Positions 44,901 through 54,260 of a stretch of DNA of 64,000 nt are shown here, one piece after another. Location: positions 106,805 through 170,804 of the forward strand of contig NZ_JAKRRY010000006.1 of assembly GCF_026191675.1 (NCBI RefSeq), written 5' to 3'. Origin of the DNA: Vibrio qingdaonensis (GTDB taxonomy: Bacteria > Pseudomonadota > Gammaproteobacteria > Enterobacterales > Vibrionaceae). How positions within the stretch are numbered: the first letter of the stretch is position 1; each line of letters begins with the position of its first letter. The position numbers were made by a program, and so were the translations under genes. The notes beneath the pieces were generated by a model that was not told where the DNA came from, searched no databases, and worked only from the letters and a program-made list of their open reading frames with translations.

Positions 44901-45886
44901 GTGTCACTCTTCACCACACAAAATACTTACCATGGCTGACGCTCGCGGTAGTTATTTTACTGGCTAGCATCATAAGTTTGATGGTTGGCGTCGCGGATTT
45001 ATCCCTACCAGACGTGATCCAGACCGTGATGCATGGCGGTGATTACGATTTTGTTATCAATCACTACCGACTACCTCGCTTATTTCTTGCTATTGGTGTT
45101 GGCGCAGGTCTTGGACTATCTGGCGCGTTGGTTCAGGGGGTCATCCGTAATCCTCTCGCCTCTCCTGACCTTATTGGTATTAGTGCAGGTGCAGGATTTG
45201 TTGCCACTCTCGTATTAACGATCTACCCCAATGCGCCATTATATGTACTTCCTATTGCGGCAGTGATTGGGGGAATAGCAACGGGTATATCACTACTAGT
45301 CATCACTCACTACGCTCACCTCACCCCAGCGAGAATGGCGCTTGTCGGCATTGCTATCAGTGCATTTCTTGCCAGTGGTATTGATTACTTACTCGTGGTA
45401 CACCCTATCGAAATCAACACCGCGATGGTGTGGTTGACGGGGAGTCTATGGGGAAGAGACTGGGAACAAGTTCCGTATATTTGGATGACGCTAGCGCTAC
45501 TTCTGCCCGTGACATTATGGCTGGCATGGCGACTAGATGTTGTAGGCTTGGGTGACGATACCGCCATTTCATTGGGCGTTGACCTCAATAAGGTTCAAGG
45601 TATCGCACTGCTTTGTGCCATCGTACTCGCAAGTATCAGTGTCGCTATCGCTGGTACCATCAGCTTTGTCGGTTTACTCGCTCCCCATCTAGCCAGACTT
45701 ATTTTTGGACACCACCACAAGGCTCTGCTCGTTGGATCCAGTTTAATCGGTGCACTCCTTGTACTCACCGCCGATACCATTGCTCGTGGTATCCAACCAC
45801 CCATTGAGCTGCCTGCTGGCGTGTTGACGTCCATAATTGGTGCGCCGTACTTTATCTTTTTACTACAACGCTATAAGGGTTGGTAA
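44897..45886 (+). CDS. fecD: FecD-like ferric-chelate ABC permease
   Basis: A 329-residue FecCD-family permease, paralogous to its upstream neighbour. Marks are RLPRLFLAIGVGAGLGLSGA, VQGVIRNPLASPDLIGISAG and GTISFVGLLAPHLARLIFG. The start ATGA overlaps the fecC stop, and its own stop overlaps the fecE start by one base. Confidence 0.88.
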   Translation: MSVTLHHTKYLPWLTLAVVILLASIISLMVGVADLSLPDVIQTVMHGGDYDFVINHYRLPRLFLAIGVGAGLGLSGALVQGVIRNPLASPDLIGISAGAGFVATLVLTIYPNAPLYVLPIAAVIGGIATGISLLVITHYAHLTPARMALVGIAISAFLASGIDYLLVVHPIEINTAMVWLTGSLWGRDWEQVPYIWMTLALLLPVTLWLAWRLDVVGLGDDTAISLGVDLNKVQGIALLCAIVLASISVAIAGTISFVGLLAPHLARLIFGHHHKALLVGSSLIGALLVLTADTIARGIQPPIELPAGVLTSIIGAPYFIFLLQRYKGW

Positions 45887-46650
45887 TGCTGTCTGTTCAA
45901 CATTTGCAAGTTGCCTATGGCAACAACGTGATTATCGACGATCTCAACCTGTCTATTCCAAAAGGCAAAATTACCGCCCTAATTGGTCCTAACGGATGTG
46001 GGAAATCTACGCTACTAAAAACCTTAGCGCGCATTAACAAAGCCAAATCAGGAAACGTACTTCTTGATAACGTCGCGCTTGAGCAAATTCCCACTAAGCA
46101 GTTAGCGCAACGTCTTTCGTTGCTGCCGCAAATCCACACTACCCCAGAAGGGATCAGTGTACGAAAATTGGTGGGCTATGGCCGCGCACCCTACACTTCT
46201 CATTGGGGTAAATTGACAGCAGATGACCAACGTATTGTTGAGCAATCTATGGCATCAACGGGCGTAACTGATCTTGCCGACACCCCGGTAGACAGCCTGT
46301 CAGGTGGGCAACAGCAGCGTGCGTGGATCGCGATGATCATGGCGCAAGATACCGACATTGTCATGCTCGATGAACCGACCACCTATCTCGACCTTTCTCA
46401 CCAAATTGATCTGATGAACCTAATGCATGAGATGAATCGTCGAGGGAAAACGGTCATCGTTGTACTCCATGATCTCAATCAGGCCTGTCGCTATTGTGAT
46501 CATTTGGTGGTCCTTGAAAAAGGCAAACTCATTGCTCAAGGCTCACCAGAGCAGGTTTTCACTGAGTCATTATTGCAGCAAGTGTTTAACCTCGACGCAA
46601 TGATCATCTCCGATCCTATTTCCCAGTCACCGATGTGCATTGCACGGTAA
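45886..46650 (+). CDS. fecE: FecE-like ferric-chelate ABC ATPase
   Basis: A 254-residue ABC ATPase. Walker A is GPNGCGKST, the signature is LSGGQQQRAW, Walker B is IVMLDEPTTYLD, and the switch His follows in VVLHDLNQA. AAGGGT at 45875-45880 supports the ATG that overlaps the fecD stop. It energises FecCD. Confidence 0.9.
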   Translation: MLSVQHLQVAYGNNVIIDDLNLSIPKGKITALIGPNGCGKSTLLKTLARINKAKSGNVLLDNVALEQIPTKQLAQRLSLLPQIHTTPEGISVRKLVGYGRAPYTSHWGKLTADDQRIVEQSMASTGVTDLADTPVDSLSGGQQQRAWIAMIMAQDTDIVMLDEPTTYLDLSHQIDLMNLMHEMNRRGKTVIVVLHDLNQACRYCDHLVVLEKGKLIAQGSPEQVFTESLLQQVFNLDAMIISDPISQSPMCIAR

Positions 46651-46818
46651 CCGAGCGGGGCCGCTCCCCTTGTGAAGGCAAGTCAAACCATTATCTAGGA
46701 ATCATTGATTGTCCTCCCGGTGGTGCTCGACTGCACGCGACTTTAATTCGATAGAGTAATACGAATCACTCTAATAATAAAAACCAACAATTTATCCAAG
46801 CAGTATAAGGACACTATT

Positions 46819-49059
46819 TTGAAATCGTCTCACTCCGTTAAGACAAGTCTATTTACCTTGTCTCTTTTAGCTTTATCAATAAACAGTGCGTACGCTGAAA
46901 ATGCACCTCTGAATCCAGATCAAGCTCAAAATCACGCGTCTCACAAAACAGCGGAAGACACGGCGCAGGCAGCGCCGAGCCAAGTTGAGAGTGAATCGAA
47001 AGCAGCGGAAACCATGGTGGTCACAGCGACGCGTTACAGCCAGGATACCGATAAAATCCCAGGGTCTATTCACGTCATCTCTAGTGAAGAGCTGAAGCAA
47101 CAGACAGCGGTAAGTGATGACTTAACCAGTGTCATTGCAAATCTTGTTCCGGGCATGACGCCTAGCCGCCAGAAGCTTTCAAATCAAGGTGAGAATTTAC
47201 GTGGTCGAACCGCACTAATAATGGTTGATGGCGTACCACAAAATAACCCACTACGTAACGGTAACCGCTACGGTTACACGGTTGACCCTTCGATGGTTGA
47301 ACGTGTCGAAGTTGTGCAGGGCGCGAGCGCCGTCCAGGGCAATGGTGCAACAGGCGGTATCATCAACTACGTCACTAAAAGTGCGAAACCGGGCGATCAC
47401 TGGAAACAAACGATTGGTACGCGAGTCACGTCTAACCTAAAAGACGATGGCACGGGCGGTAAGGTCTACTATAACCTGAAACAGTACGATGAAGACTACG
47501 ATCTATTCATTGGCGGCTCTTGGGAGCAACAAGGGCTTTACTATGACGGTAACGGCAACCCTATCGGCATGAATGCCATTCAAGGTGAAACTCAAGACTC
47601 AAATGCGACGAACTTTTTAGCTAAGGGTGGCTATAACTTTGATGGTGGCGATCAACGAGTCAGCTTTAGTGCTAGCCGTTTTCAGCTGAAAAGTAACCAA
47701 AATTACATCCCAGTGAAAGGTGACCATGTAAACGGCACGCCGGGTACGGTTGTCCGTGGCACACCAGATGGCGTTCCAACCTCTAACTATGCTGAGCTCT
47801 ATAACTTCGGTTATGATCACTACAACTTCGCCGGTGGTGAATTGAAATTCCAAGCGTTTTACCAAGAGTTCGAAGCGGTTTATGGCCAAGCATCATGGTG
47901 GCCTACTGCTGACAAAAAAATGGATCAAGGCGCGATCGTCTCGTCTAAGAAAGGGTTTAAGCTCAGCTATGTAAGAACCGACATCCTAGGCTGGGACGAC
48001 AGCTGGGTAGTTGGCTTAGATGGCATGGAAGACGCCACGAAACAAAAACTCATGCAATCAGGTAAAGATGTCACACCGGATATGATGTATCAAAGCCTCG
48101 CGCCTTTTGTTCAAGGTGATTTTCTTGTCTCAGACTCCCTACGTTTGTCCGGTGGCGTTCGTCTAGAAAACACCAAAGTTAAAGTCGCGGACGGGCAAAC
48201 CCTGTGGGGATACGGCAATGCGGGTCATCGCCAAGTTGATATCATCGGTGGTGAGCAAAACTTTAGCCAAGCGGTGTTTAATGCTGGCGCGGTTTACGAC
48301 TTAACCCCATCAGTCAGCTCGTTTGTTGGCTTTAGCCAAGGCTTCGGGTTACCTGATATCGGCCGAGTGTTACGCGGTAACTGGATAGGCGGCCCATCAA
48401 CTGCACCTGTTGGCGGAGCACCGATCGACTTCAATACTATGCCAGCGGTGAAACCCGTTGTAACTGACAACTATGAAATAGGCTTGAGCTACAGCGATGA
48501 CAAACTGCATGTGAGCGGCAGTACTTATATGTCTATCGCCAAAGATGGTGCGAACTTGTCATTAAACAGTGGTGGTACCTATGATGTCACACGCCAACGT
48601 ACCGATATCAAAGGTTATGAACTCACGGCGACCTACAATGTATTACCGACCACATCTATCCAATCGTTGTACTCTCACGTACAAGGACAAGTAGATAGCA
48701 CAGGAAATGGTAGCGTTGATAGCGATATGGATCTTAAAAACTTATCCCCTGACCGCCTGCTTGTTGCGGTTAACCATAGCTTTTCAGACCGCTTGAATGG
48801 GCGTGTCCAGTACAACCATATGTTTTCTCGCTCAAAAGAAGCCAACGGTGCTGGCGCGGCGCAACACTTCGAAGGCTATGGACTGATGGACATATCAATG
48901 TTTTATGACATGAACGGCTATGGTCGCGTAAGCTTTGCCGTTGAAAACTTACTCAACGAGCAGTACATCAACTACTTCAGCCAGATCCGCAATCACTCAA
49001 GTTACTACTTCTCTGGCCGAGGACAAACCTTTAGCCTAGGGTACGAACTCGACTTTTAA
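46819..49059 (+). CDS. TonB-dependent siderophore receptor, IutA/RhtA-like
   Basis: A 746-residue outer-membrane receptor. A signal peptide (about 1-26, ending SAYA) and a polar stretch lead to the TonB box region ETMVVTATRYSQ (about 59-70). The plug follows (VIANLVPGMTPSRQ, ENLRGRTALIMVDGVP, GASAVQGNGATGG), then a 22-strand barrel ending FSLGYELDF. The start is TTG at 46819, with AAGGA eight bases upstream; no ATG occurs before the signal peptide would be lost. It lacks the N-terminal signalling domain of FecA. The barrel (SQGFGLPDIGRVLRG, FSVENL-like AVENLLNEQY) resembles the aerobactin/rhizobactin group, so the ligand may be a citrate-type siderophore rather than citrate itself. Confidence 0.87.
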   Translation: MKSSHSVKTSLFTLSLLALSINSAYAENAPLNPDQAQNHASHKTAEDTAQAAPSQVESESKAAETMVVTATRYSQDTDKIPGSIHVISSEELKQQTAVSDDLTSVIANLVPGMTPSRQKLSNQGENLRGRTALIMVDGVPQNNPLRNGNRYGYTVDPSMVERVEVVQGASAVQGNGATGGIINYVTKSAKPGDHWKQTIGTRVTSNLKDDGTGGKVYYNLKQYDEDYDLFIGGSWEQQGLYYDGNGNPIGMNAIQGETQDSNATNFLAKGGYNFDGGDQRVSFSASRFQLKSNQNYIPVKGDHVNGTPGTVVRGTPDGVPTSNYAELYNFGYDHYNFAGGELKFQAFYQEFEAVYGQASWWPTADKKMDQGAIVSSKKGFKLSYVRTDILGWDDSWVVGLDGMEDATKQKLMQSGKDVTPDMMYQSLAPFVQGDFLVSDSLRLSGGVRLENTKVKVADGQTLWGYGNAGHRQVDIIGGEQNFSQAVFNAGAVYDLTPSVSSFVGFSQGFGLPDIGRVLRGNWIGGPSTAPVGGAPIDFNTMPAVKPVVTDNYEIGLSYSDDKLHVSGSTYMSIAKDGANLSLNSGGTYDVTRQRTDIKGYELTATYNVLPTTSIQSLYSHVQGQVDSTGNGSVDSDMDLKNLSPDRLLVAVNHSFSDRLNGRVQYNHMFSRSKEANGAGAAQHFEGYGLMDISMFYDMNGYGRVSFAVENLLNEQYINYFSQIRNHSSYYFSGRGQTFSLGYELDF

Positions 49060-49260
49060 GCGATTACATCACGGCCAGCAGCTACCCCCCTCGTTGCTGG
49101 CCGATCCCCCTATCGCACAAGGGGATTCCTGCCCCAATGCATTTAAAAACCATATAGATAACCCAAACATTAGTACAAATTACCACCGCAATCACTTGCA
49201 ACCCATTCGTTATTTAAATAGAATTCCATTCCCTTAATTCCTGATACGAGTGTTTGTTCC

Positions 49261-50016
49261 ATGAACCTTAAATCTAAATTTGCCGCGTTATCACTAGCAA
49301 CTATCGTGTTAACTGGTTGCGCGACACCCGGTGAAACCGATCCCAATGAAATGACAAAACAAGGCGCTATTGGCGGAGCGTTACTTGGACTTGCGATTGG
49401 CGCTATCACAGGGGATGCTGACGTCGCAGCAAAAGCTGCTCTAGTTGGTGGTGTGGCTGGTGGCGTGTCTGGTGCCTCGGAAGATCTCGCCAATAATAGA
49501 GAAAATATTCGCGCAGAAAAAAGAGATGCCGCTCTTGCTGCAATTGGCAATCAAAACAGCGAATCTACGCCAAAAGTTTGGAAAGAACTCGATAACTTCA
49601 CTGGAAAATGGCGGGTAACGGTTCAAACTCATGTTGTTGAGCCGGGTTCAACAACAACATCGGCGAGCGGTTCATTGAAGAAGACATCTGAAGCAGAAAT
49701 CGTACTCTCAGGCACTGATGAATTAGCGATTAACGCTAACTTTAGTTTTACTCCCGAAACTGGCTATAAGATGCAAATCAACAACGAGAAATCAAATACA
49801 TCCGTTGAGTTTGCTGGTGAGTTTCAAGCTTCAAAAAACCGCTATAGTTTCTACCCAGAAAATTTAGATGCCGTTATTTATGAAGGTGTTAATGCAAGCG
49901 ATGTCCACATGGAATTAGGGTTCGTTGGTAAGAATATCTGGATTATCGATACGTTCGTGGTCGTCAAAGGCGAAGAGCTAAAAGTACAAACCTTTAAGTT
50001 CAACCGTCAAAGTTAA
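49261..50016 (+). CDS. Lipoprotein with glycine-zipper segment
   Basis: A 251-residue protein with a lipoprotein signal (residues 1-20; lipobox LTGC, Cys20). Residues about 33-75 are a glycine-zipper (GAIGGALLGLAIGAITGDAD, then VGGVAGGVSGA), which often inserts into or spans membranes. Residues about 105-251 form a beta-rich domain (WKELDNFTGKWRVTVQTHVV) that I cannot place in a named family. It stands alone after the receptor. The function is unknown. Confidence 0.75.
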   Translation: MNLKSKFAALSLATIVLTGCATPGETDPNEMTKQGAIGGALLGLAIGAITGDADVAAKAALVGGVAGGVSGASEDLANNRENIRAEKRDAALAAIGNQNSESTPKVWKELDNFTGKWRVTVQTHVVEPGSTTTSASGSLKKTSEAEIVLSGTDELAINANFSFTPETGYKMQINNEKSNTSVEFAGEFQASKNRYSFYPENLDAVIYEGVNASDVHMELGFVGKNIWIIDTFVVVKGEELKVQTFKFNRQS

Positions 50017-50061
50017 TAACATGCCTACCAGTGTGGTAAATCATTAACCTATACCCATATT

Positions 50062-50095
50062 AAAGCCCTGAAAGCAGACACTTTCAGGGCTTTTT
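50062..50095 (+). terminator. Rho-independent terminator after the lipoprotein gene
   Basis: AAAGCCCTGAAAG / CTTTCAGGGCTTT stem with a 6-base loop and T run. Confidence 0.9.
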
Positions 50096-50155
50096 CTCGC
50101 TAATAGCTTAGTTCAACCAGTGATCTAACCTAAAGCCACCAAACCCGGAACGCGT

Positions 50156-51148
50156 TTAGATTTGCGACATTAGCCATTGCTTAGTCTCAGCGTCGGTAAA
50201 TGCGCCTTCAACACTATTACGATAGATGTGAGCATAGTCATCAGCCGATAGGTTGAACTGCTCAATGACCTTTTGTACTTCTTTTGTCATGGTGGTATTC
50301 GATACTGTGCGATTATCGGTATTGATCGTCACTGGAATGCCTTGCTTACGGAAAGACTCAATCGGGTGAACGTCTAAGCTCTCTACCGCTTTCGTTTGTA
50401 CATTACTGCTTGGGCAGGTTTCAAGAGCAACTTGTTTCTCGTGTACCAAGTCAAACGCTTGTTGATGTGTGGCAATGTGAATACCGTGTCCAACACGCTC
50501 AGCACCTAGCATGGTGATCGCATCAAACACGTTCTGACCTTCACCCTGCTCACCGGCATGAATCGTGACATTCAAGCCTTTTTCCTTTGCGTATTGAGCA
50601 AAAGGAATAAACTTCTCGCAAAAACCCAGCTCCTCACCACCCGCTAAGTCAAACGCAGCAACACCCTTGCCTACATATTGAGCACCAACATCAATGACGT
50701 CTTTAATTTCATCGGTCGGCATATGACGCAACAGCGACAAAATAATATTGCCTTTAATGCCATGTTCCTTCTCAGCACGTTTCATACCGGCGACAACACT
50801 GCCAATAATGCCGTCGATAGACAAACCTTGCTCACGGTGCAACAGTGGACCAAAGCGCACTTCCATATACTTGACGTTTTCTAACGCCGCATCTTCATAC
50901 ACTTCAAAAGCGATTCGCTCTAGCGCATCTTGTTGCTGCATCACAGAAAGGGGAAGATCAAAACGTTTCAAATATTCAAGCAAGTCGGTACAGCTTTCAG
51001 GCGCCACCATCATTTCACGAACAACGTCTACATCTGTGCTCGCAAGCGCTACGCCTTGTTGCGCAGCCAATTCAATGATGGTTTCAGGTCGCACGCTGCC
51101 ATCTAAATGACAATGTAGATCAATTTTGGGTAATGCATGGTAGTTCAT
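50156..51148 (-). CDS. add: Adenosine deaminase
   Basis: A 330-residue deaminase. [19 protein letters not shown] gives the HxH pair and the family start; [14 protein letters not shown] carries the metal His and catalytic Glu; GHGIHIATH and [19 protein letters not shown] complete the site. [12 protein letters not shown] is typical of true adenosine deaminases, unlike the paralog at 32.2 kb. GAGAG stands upstream of the ATG at 51148; an in-frame GTG at 51160 is less likely. It makes inosine from adenosine. Confidence 0.91.
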   Translation of the reverse strand: MNYHALPKIDLHCHLDGSVRPETIIELAAQQGVALASTDVDVVREMMVAPESCTDLLEYLKRFDLPLSVMQQQDALERIAFEVYEDAALENVKYMEVRFGPLLHREQGLSIDGIIGSVVAGMKRAEKEHGIKGNIILSLLRHMPTDEIKDVIDVGAQYVGKGVAAFDLAGGEELGFCEKFIPFAQYAKEKGLNVTIHAGEQGEGQNVFDAITMLGAERVGHGIHIATHQQAFDLVHEKQVALETCPSSNVQTKAVESLDVHPIESFRKQGIPVTINTDNRTVSNTTMTKEVQKVIEQFNLSADDYAHIYRNSVEGAFTDAETKQWLMSQI

Positions 51149-51486
51149 TATCGCTCTCACTCTATTTTTATTATTGAAGTCTTTAAGGTGTGGACTTCTG
51201 CTAACGAAGGGGGTTCATAAACCGAGCTACGCTTGAATCTCCATTCTCAAAACTTGCTTAGCTATAGACCATAAACCTACAGGATTAGAAATTCGCTTTC
51301 AAACCTCAAATTTGACGCAAACGTATGCGTGAAAAATAAAAATTTCCTCATCACTGTTGGTTTATAAATAATCAATTAATAATAGAACAGTTTACTCAGC
51401 TAATAGCATGCATTCATAAGTCATTGGCATACTAAGGGATTCGGTGATAATGTTACATGTAACATTACATTGGTTAGTAAAAGATA
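51149..51486. other. 338-base divergent promoter region of add and gntR
   Basis: AT-rich. It contains the GntR-type palindrome at 51449-51466. I see no frame, and no purine-riboswitch-like sequence on the add side. Confidence 0.4.
51449..51466. promoter_or_regulatory. GntR-type operator upstream of gntR
   Basis: AATGTTACATGTAACATT is a perfect 18-bp palindrome of the form ATGTTAC-xx-GTAACAT known for GntR. It ends 20 bases before the gntR start, so autorepression is likely. Confidence 0.8.
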
Positions 51487-52491
51487 ATGACAACTGAACG
51501 AAAAGGGCGCCCTACTCTACAAGATATTGCCGATCAAGTGGGCGTAACAAAAATGACCGTCTCTCGCTTTATGCGCAATCCAGATTCTGTCGCTCAAAAA
51601 ACGCGTGATAAAATTGCGGCTGTCATAGAACAGGTGGGTTACATTGAAAACCGCGCGCCAGCTATGCTCTCTAAGTCTTCCAGCAAAGCCATTGGTATTC
51701 TTCTTCCCTCTTTATCAAACCAAATCTTTGCCTCTTTTGTGCAAGGTATTGAAGCGGTCACCAAGGCCAATGGTTATGAAACCCTTATAGCCCATTTTGG
51801 CTATGATGAAATAGAGGAAGAACATAAAATCGCTTCACTACTGTCTTATCAAGTTGATGCTTTAATCCTTACCGAGAGTCATCATACTCAGCGCACATTG
51901 CAAATGATTAAAACCGCGGATATACCGGTTGTTGAAACCATGGAGCTACCCGCAACACCTATTGATATGGCGGTAGGGTTAGACCACGTGGAAGCCTCCT
52001 ATCAAGCGGTTCGACAGATGATACAAAAAGGGCGGACGTCGATTGCCTATTTTGGTGCTCGTTTGGATACCCGTACTCAACTGCGTATGCAAGGCTACGA
52101 CAAAGCCATGAATGAAGCGGGTCTGGAAATTAAGCATATCCTCACTGAATCGCACTCTAGTTTTTCTCTGGCTTCCGAGCTCCTAGATATGGCGTTGAGA
52201 CAGCACCCTGATATAGATGGCGTATTTTGTACCAATGATGATATTGCTATTGGTACCATTTTAACCGCTCAGCAACGCGGTATTGCGGTACCGCAGCAAC
52301 TTGCCGTCGTGGGTTATAACGCCTTGGATATTGGCCAAACTATTCATCCTAAACTCGTAAGCGTCGATACGCCTCGTTATGACATTGGCGAAAAAAGTGC
52401 TGAGTTATTGATTGCAACTTTGAAAGGCAATGCACCAACGCAGCGTAGCTTTGATTTGGGCTATCGAATAACAGAAGGTGAGAGTCTGTAA
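51487..52491 (+). CDS. gntR: Gluconate operon repressor GntR (LacI family)
   Basis: A 334-residue LacI-family protein. The HTH reads LQDIADQVGVTKMTVSRFMR, with the hinge NRAPAMLSKSSSKAIG; the sugar-binding domain follows (GILLPSLSNQIFASFVQGIE, DGVFCTNDDIAIG). It resembles E. coli GntR closely. It should repress edd-gntK and gntP-eda until gluconate is present. The ribosome site before the ATG is weak. Confidence 0.92.
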   Translation: MTTERKGRPTLQDIADQVGVTKMTVSRFMRNPDSVAQKTRDKIAAVIEQVGYIENRAPAMLSKSSSKAIGILLPSLSNQIFASFVQGIEAVTKANGYETLIAHFGYDEIEEEHKIASLLSYQVDALILTESHHTQRTLQMIKTADIPVVETMELPATPIDMAVGLDHVEASYQAVRQMIQKGRTSIAYFGARLDTRTQLRMQGYDKAMNEAGLEIKHILTESHSSFSLASELLDMALRQHPDIDGVFCTNDDIAIGTILTAQQRGIAVPQQLAVVGYNALDIGQTIHPKLVSVDTPRYDIGEKSAELLIATLKGNAPTQRSFDLGYRITEGESL

Positions 52492-52569
52492 CGGTTAGTA
52501 CTTGCTCTCTTCTCTCACACCTTGTTCTTTCATTTAACCATGACTCTTTAGCTCCCCTTCCCCCAAAAC

Positions 52570-52592
52570 GCGATCAGTGACAGATCGCTTTA
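52570..52592 (+). terminator. Weak terminator-like hairpin after gntR
   Basis: GCGATC / GATCGC stem with a 7-base loop, followed by TTTAT. A second small hairpin (CTCTC / GAGAG) follows at once. Confidence 0.35.
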
Positions 52593-52726
52593 TCTCTCAT
52601 CAGAGAGGTCGAATGTACGCCATGACATATCTCTGACAATTCGCGACATTTCCTACATTGTCAGACATTTCTCTCATGGATGTTTTAGTCGCAAACTATT
52701 ACATTGCACGTCGAATTATTAAGTCC

Positions 52727-52774
52727 CTTATAAATACCACTTATAAATACCACTTATAAATACCACTTATAAAA
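52727..52774 (+). repeat. 13-bp tandem repeat in the porin-like gene promoter/leader
   Basis: CTTATAAATACCA occurs three times head to tail (52727-52739, 52740-52752, 52753-52765), then as a 9-base partial copy. Each unit contains the -10-like TATAAAT. It ends 14 bases before the ATG. Confidence 0.9.
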
Positions 52775-52788
52775 ATATAGGTTTCAGA

Positions 52789-53370
52789 ATGAAAAAAGCA
52801 ATCGCTCTAGCACTATGTACCGTTTTTGCCTCAAGCGCTTACGCAGCTGCAACAGATCCAGGTTTCTACATCGGTGGTGGTTTCGGTCTAACTGAAAGCA
52901 AGTTGAACAACCTAGATGACTCTAGCTTCCCAACATTTGACGGCGAGCGCGCACTAAAAGTTTACGGTGGCTACCAGTTCAACCGCATCGTTGCTGTTGA
53001 AGCAGGTTACACTAACTACGGTAAATTCACACACCCTGCTGTACCTGCTTTTTCCGCTACGCCTACTGCGCTATCTGTCGCTGCAAATCTTGGTTACACG
53101 TTTGACAATGGTATTCGCCCATTTGCTACTGTAGGTTTATCCCATGTAAACACGAAAACCAGATTAGGTCCCTTGTCAGATGAACAATCTACTCTAGGCA
53201 TTCGTTACGGCGTTGGAGTCGAGTACGCTCCCAAAATGATTGATGGATTGGCTATGCGTCTTGCTTATGACATGGATGCATTCAGCTATGAAGATCCATC
53301 ACATATGACAACAGAAAAAGCAACGTTTGCTGTTGGTGGCCTTTACCTAGGTGCTTCGTACAAATTCTAA
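52789..53370 (+). CDS. Small outer-membrane beta-barrel protein (OmpA-like fold)
   Basis: A 193-residue protein with a signal peptide (1-19, FASSAYA) and an eight-strand barrel domain: PGFYIGGGFGLTESKLN at the start, GYQFNRIVAVEAGYTNYGKF, and a terminal aromatic LYLGASYKF. There is no OmpA peptidoglycan-binding domain. It belongs to the outer-membrane beta-barrel group that includes OmpA/OmpX-like porins. It lies between gntR and yaiL. The role is unknown; the 13-bp tandem repeat upstream may tune expression. Confidence 0.83.
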   Translation: MKKAIALALCTVFASSAYAAATDPGFYIGGGFGLTESKLNNLDDSSFPTFDGERALKVYGGYQFNRIVAVEAGYTNYGKFTHPAVPAFSATPTALSVAANLGYTFDNGIRPFATVGLSHVNTKTRLGPLSDEQSTLGIRYGVGVEYAPKMIDGLAMRLAYDMDAFSYEDPSHMTTEKATFAVGGLYLGASYKF

Positions 53371-53396
53371 AGACAGCCGTACTTTAGAGTAAACAT

Positions 53397-53428
53397 AAAA
53401 AAGACCGCTGAATATCAGCGGTCTTTTT
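53397..53428. terminator. Bidirectional terminator between the barrel gene and yaiL
   Basis: AGACCGCTG / CAGCGGTCT stem with a 5-base loop, an A run before it and a T run after it. Confidence 0.9.
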
Positions 53429-53448
53429 GTTTATCTTGAAAAGATCCT

Positions 53449-53967
53449 TTACCACATCAAATCGTCTGGAACGACAAAGTCTGCATATGGATCATCTTCT
53501 GCCGCGACTTCTTCTTTCACATCATTCTCGATGACGGTTTCAGTATCGCGCTCCGCAATTTTCTTCGCAACAATCGTTGGTATCACGACATACGTCTCTT
53601 CATAGCGGGCAATCGACAAGATCCCTTTTGCTAATTGATTACGCGTTTCTTGCTCGACATACAACGACTTAACCAAATTTTCATCGGTAAAGTTGTACTT
53701 AATATCGCCGTTCTTATTGTCGATTTTATTCATATTCAACAATTGCTTAACTTGAGCACGCATCTCTTTACTCAGAACCAGTGCGTCACGCTCTTTGTTT
53801 AACTGTTTATCACGCTCGAGTTGCGCCGCTTTATTTTCTTCTACCGCAGCTTTGGCTTCACGAGCTTGTACTCGAGATTTTTTCGAGCCTTTCTTGGCTT
53901 TTTTCAGTTTCTTTTCGTTGACTAAACCAGCTTTTAGCATCTGCTCTTGGAGACTTAGTTTGGACAT
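53449..53967 (-). CDS. yaiL: DUF2058 protein, YaiL
   Basis: A 172-residue protein. The N-terminal half is a highly charged coiled coil (SLQEQMLKAGLVNEKKLKKA, KSRVQAREAKAAVEENK). The C-terminal half ends DDPYADFVVPDDLMW, identical in form to E. coli YaiL. The family is annotated as nucleoprotein/polynucleotide-associated, without a proven role. It is convergent with the barrel gene. Confidence 0.9.
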   Translation of the reverse strand: MSKLSLQEQMLKAGLVNEKKLKKAKKGSKKSRVQAREAKAAVEENKAAQLERDKQLNKERDALVLSKEMRAQVKQLLNMNKIDNKNGDIKYNFTDENLVKSLYVEQETRNQLAKGILSIARYEETYVVIPTIVAKKIAERDTETVIENDVKEEVAAEDDPYADFVVPDDLMW

Positions 53968-54147
53968 AAAATAACAGGCCTATAAAAATGTGTTCATCTG
54001 CTGTGATGATCCCAAGAAATGACGCATTGAGCAAGCCTGAATAGCAACTTTCCTACGATGTACAAATCAAAGCGACTGAAAACGATCACGTAAAGGCTAT
54101 TGCGCAGGATGGTTACGCAAGATCATCACGCATGCCCCCCAATATAA

Positions 54148-54185
54148 ACAAAAGAGCCTGCCAAGATAAACTTAAGCAGGCTCTT
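54148..54185 (-). terminator. Rho-independent terminator after edd
   Basis: Read on the minus strand, AAGAGCCTGC / GCAGGCTCTT pair around a 14-base loop, followed by a T-rich tail. It lies 76 bases after the edd stop. Confidence 0.7.
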
Positions 54186-54260
54186 CAAATGGGTCAGACA
54201 AACAGCGGGCTCATTTGACTCTGTGATAGTTGAATATATAGACGGTTAATCAAACGCTTT

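Noticed and set aside
46653..46666. Terminator between fecE and the receptor gene
   Set aside because: GAGCGG/CCGCTC can pair with a two-base loop only and there is no T run, so it is too weak to call.
52727..52774. CRISPR-like array
   Set aside because: The units are 13 bp, directly adjacent and without spacers; it is a tandem repeat.
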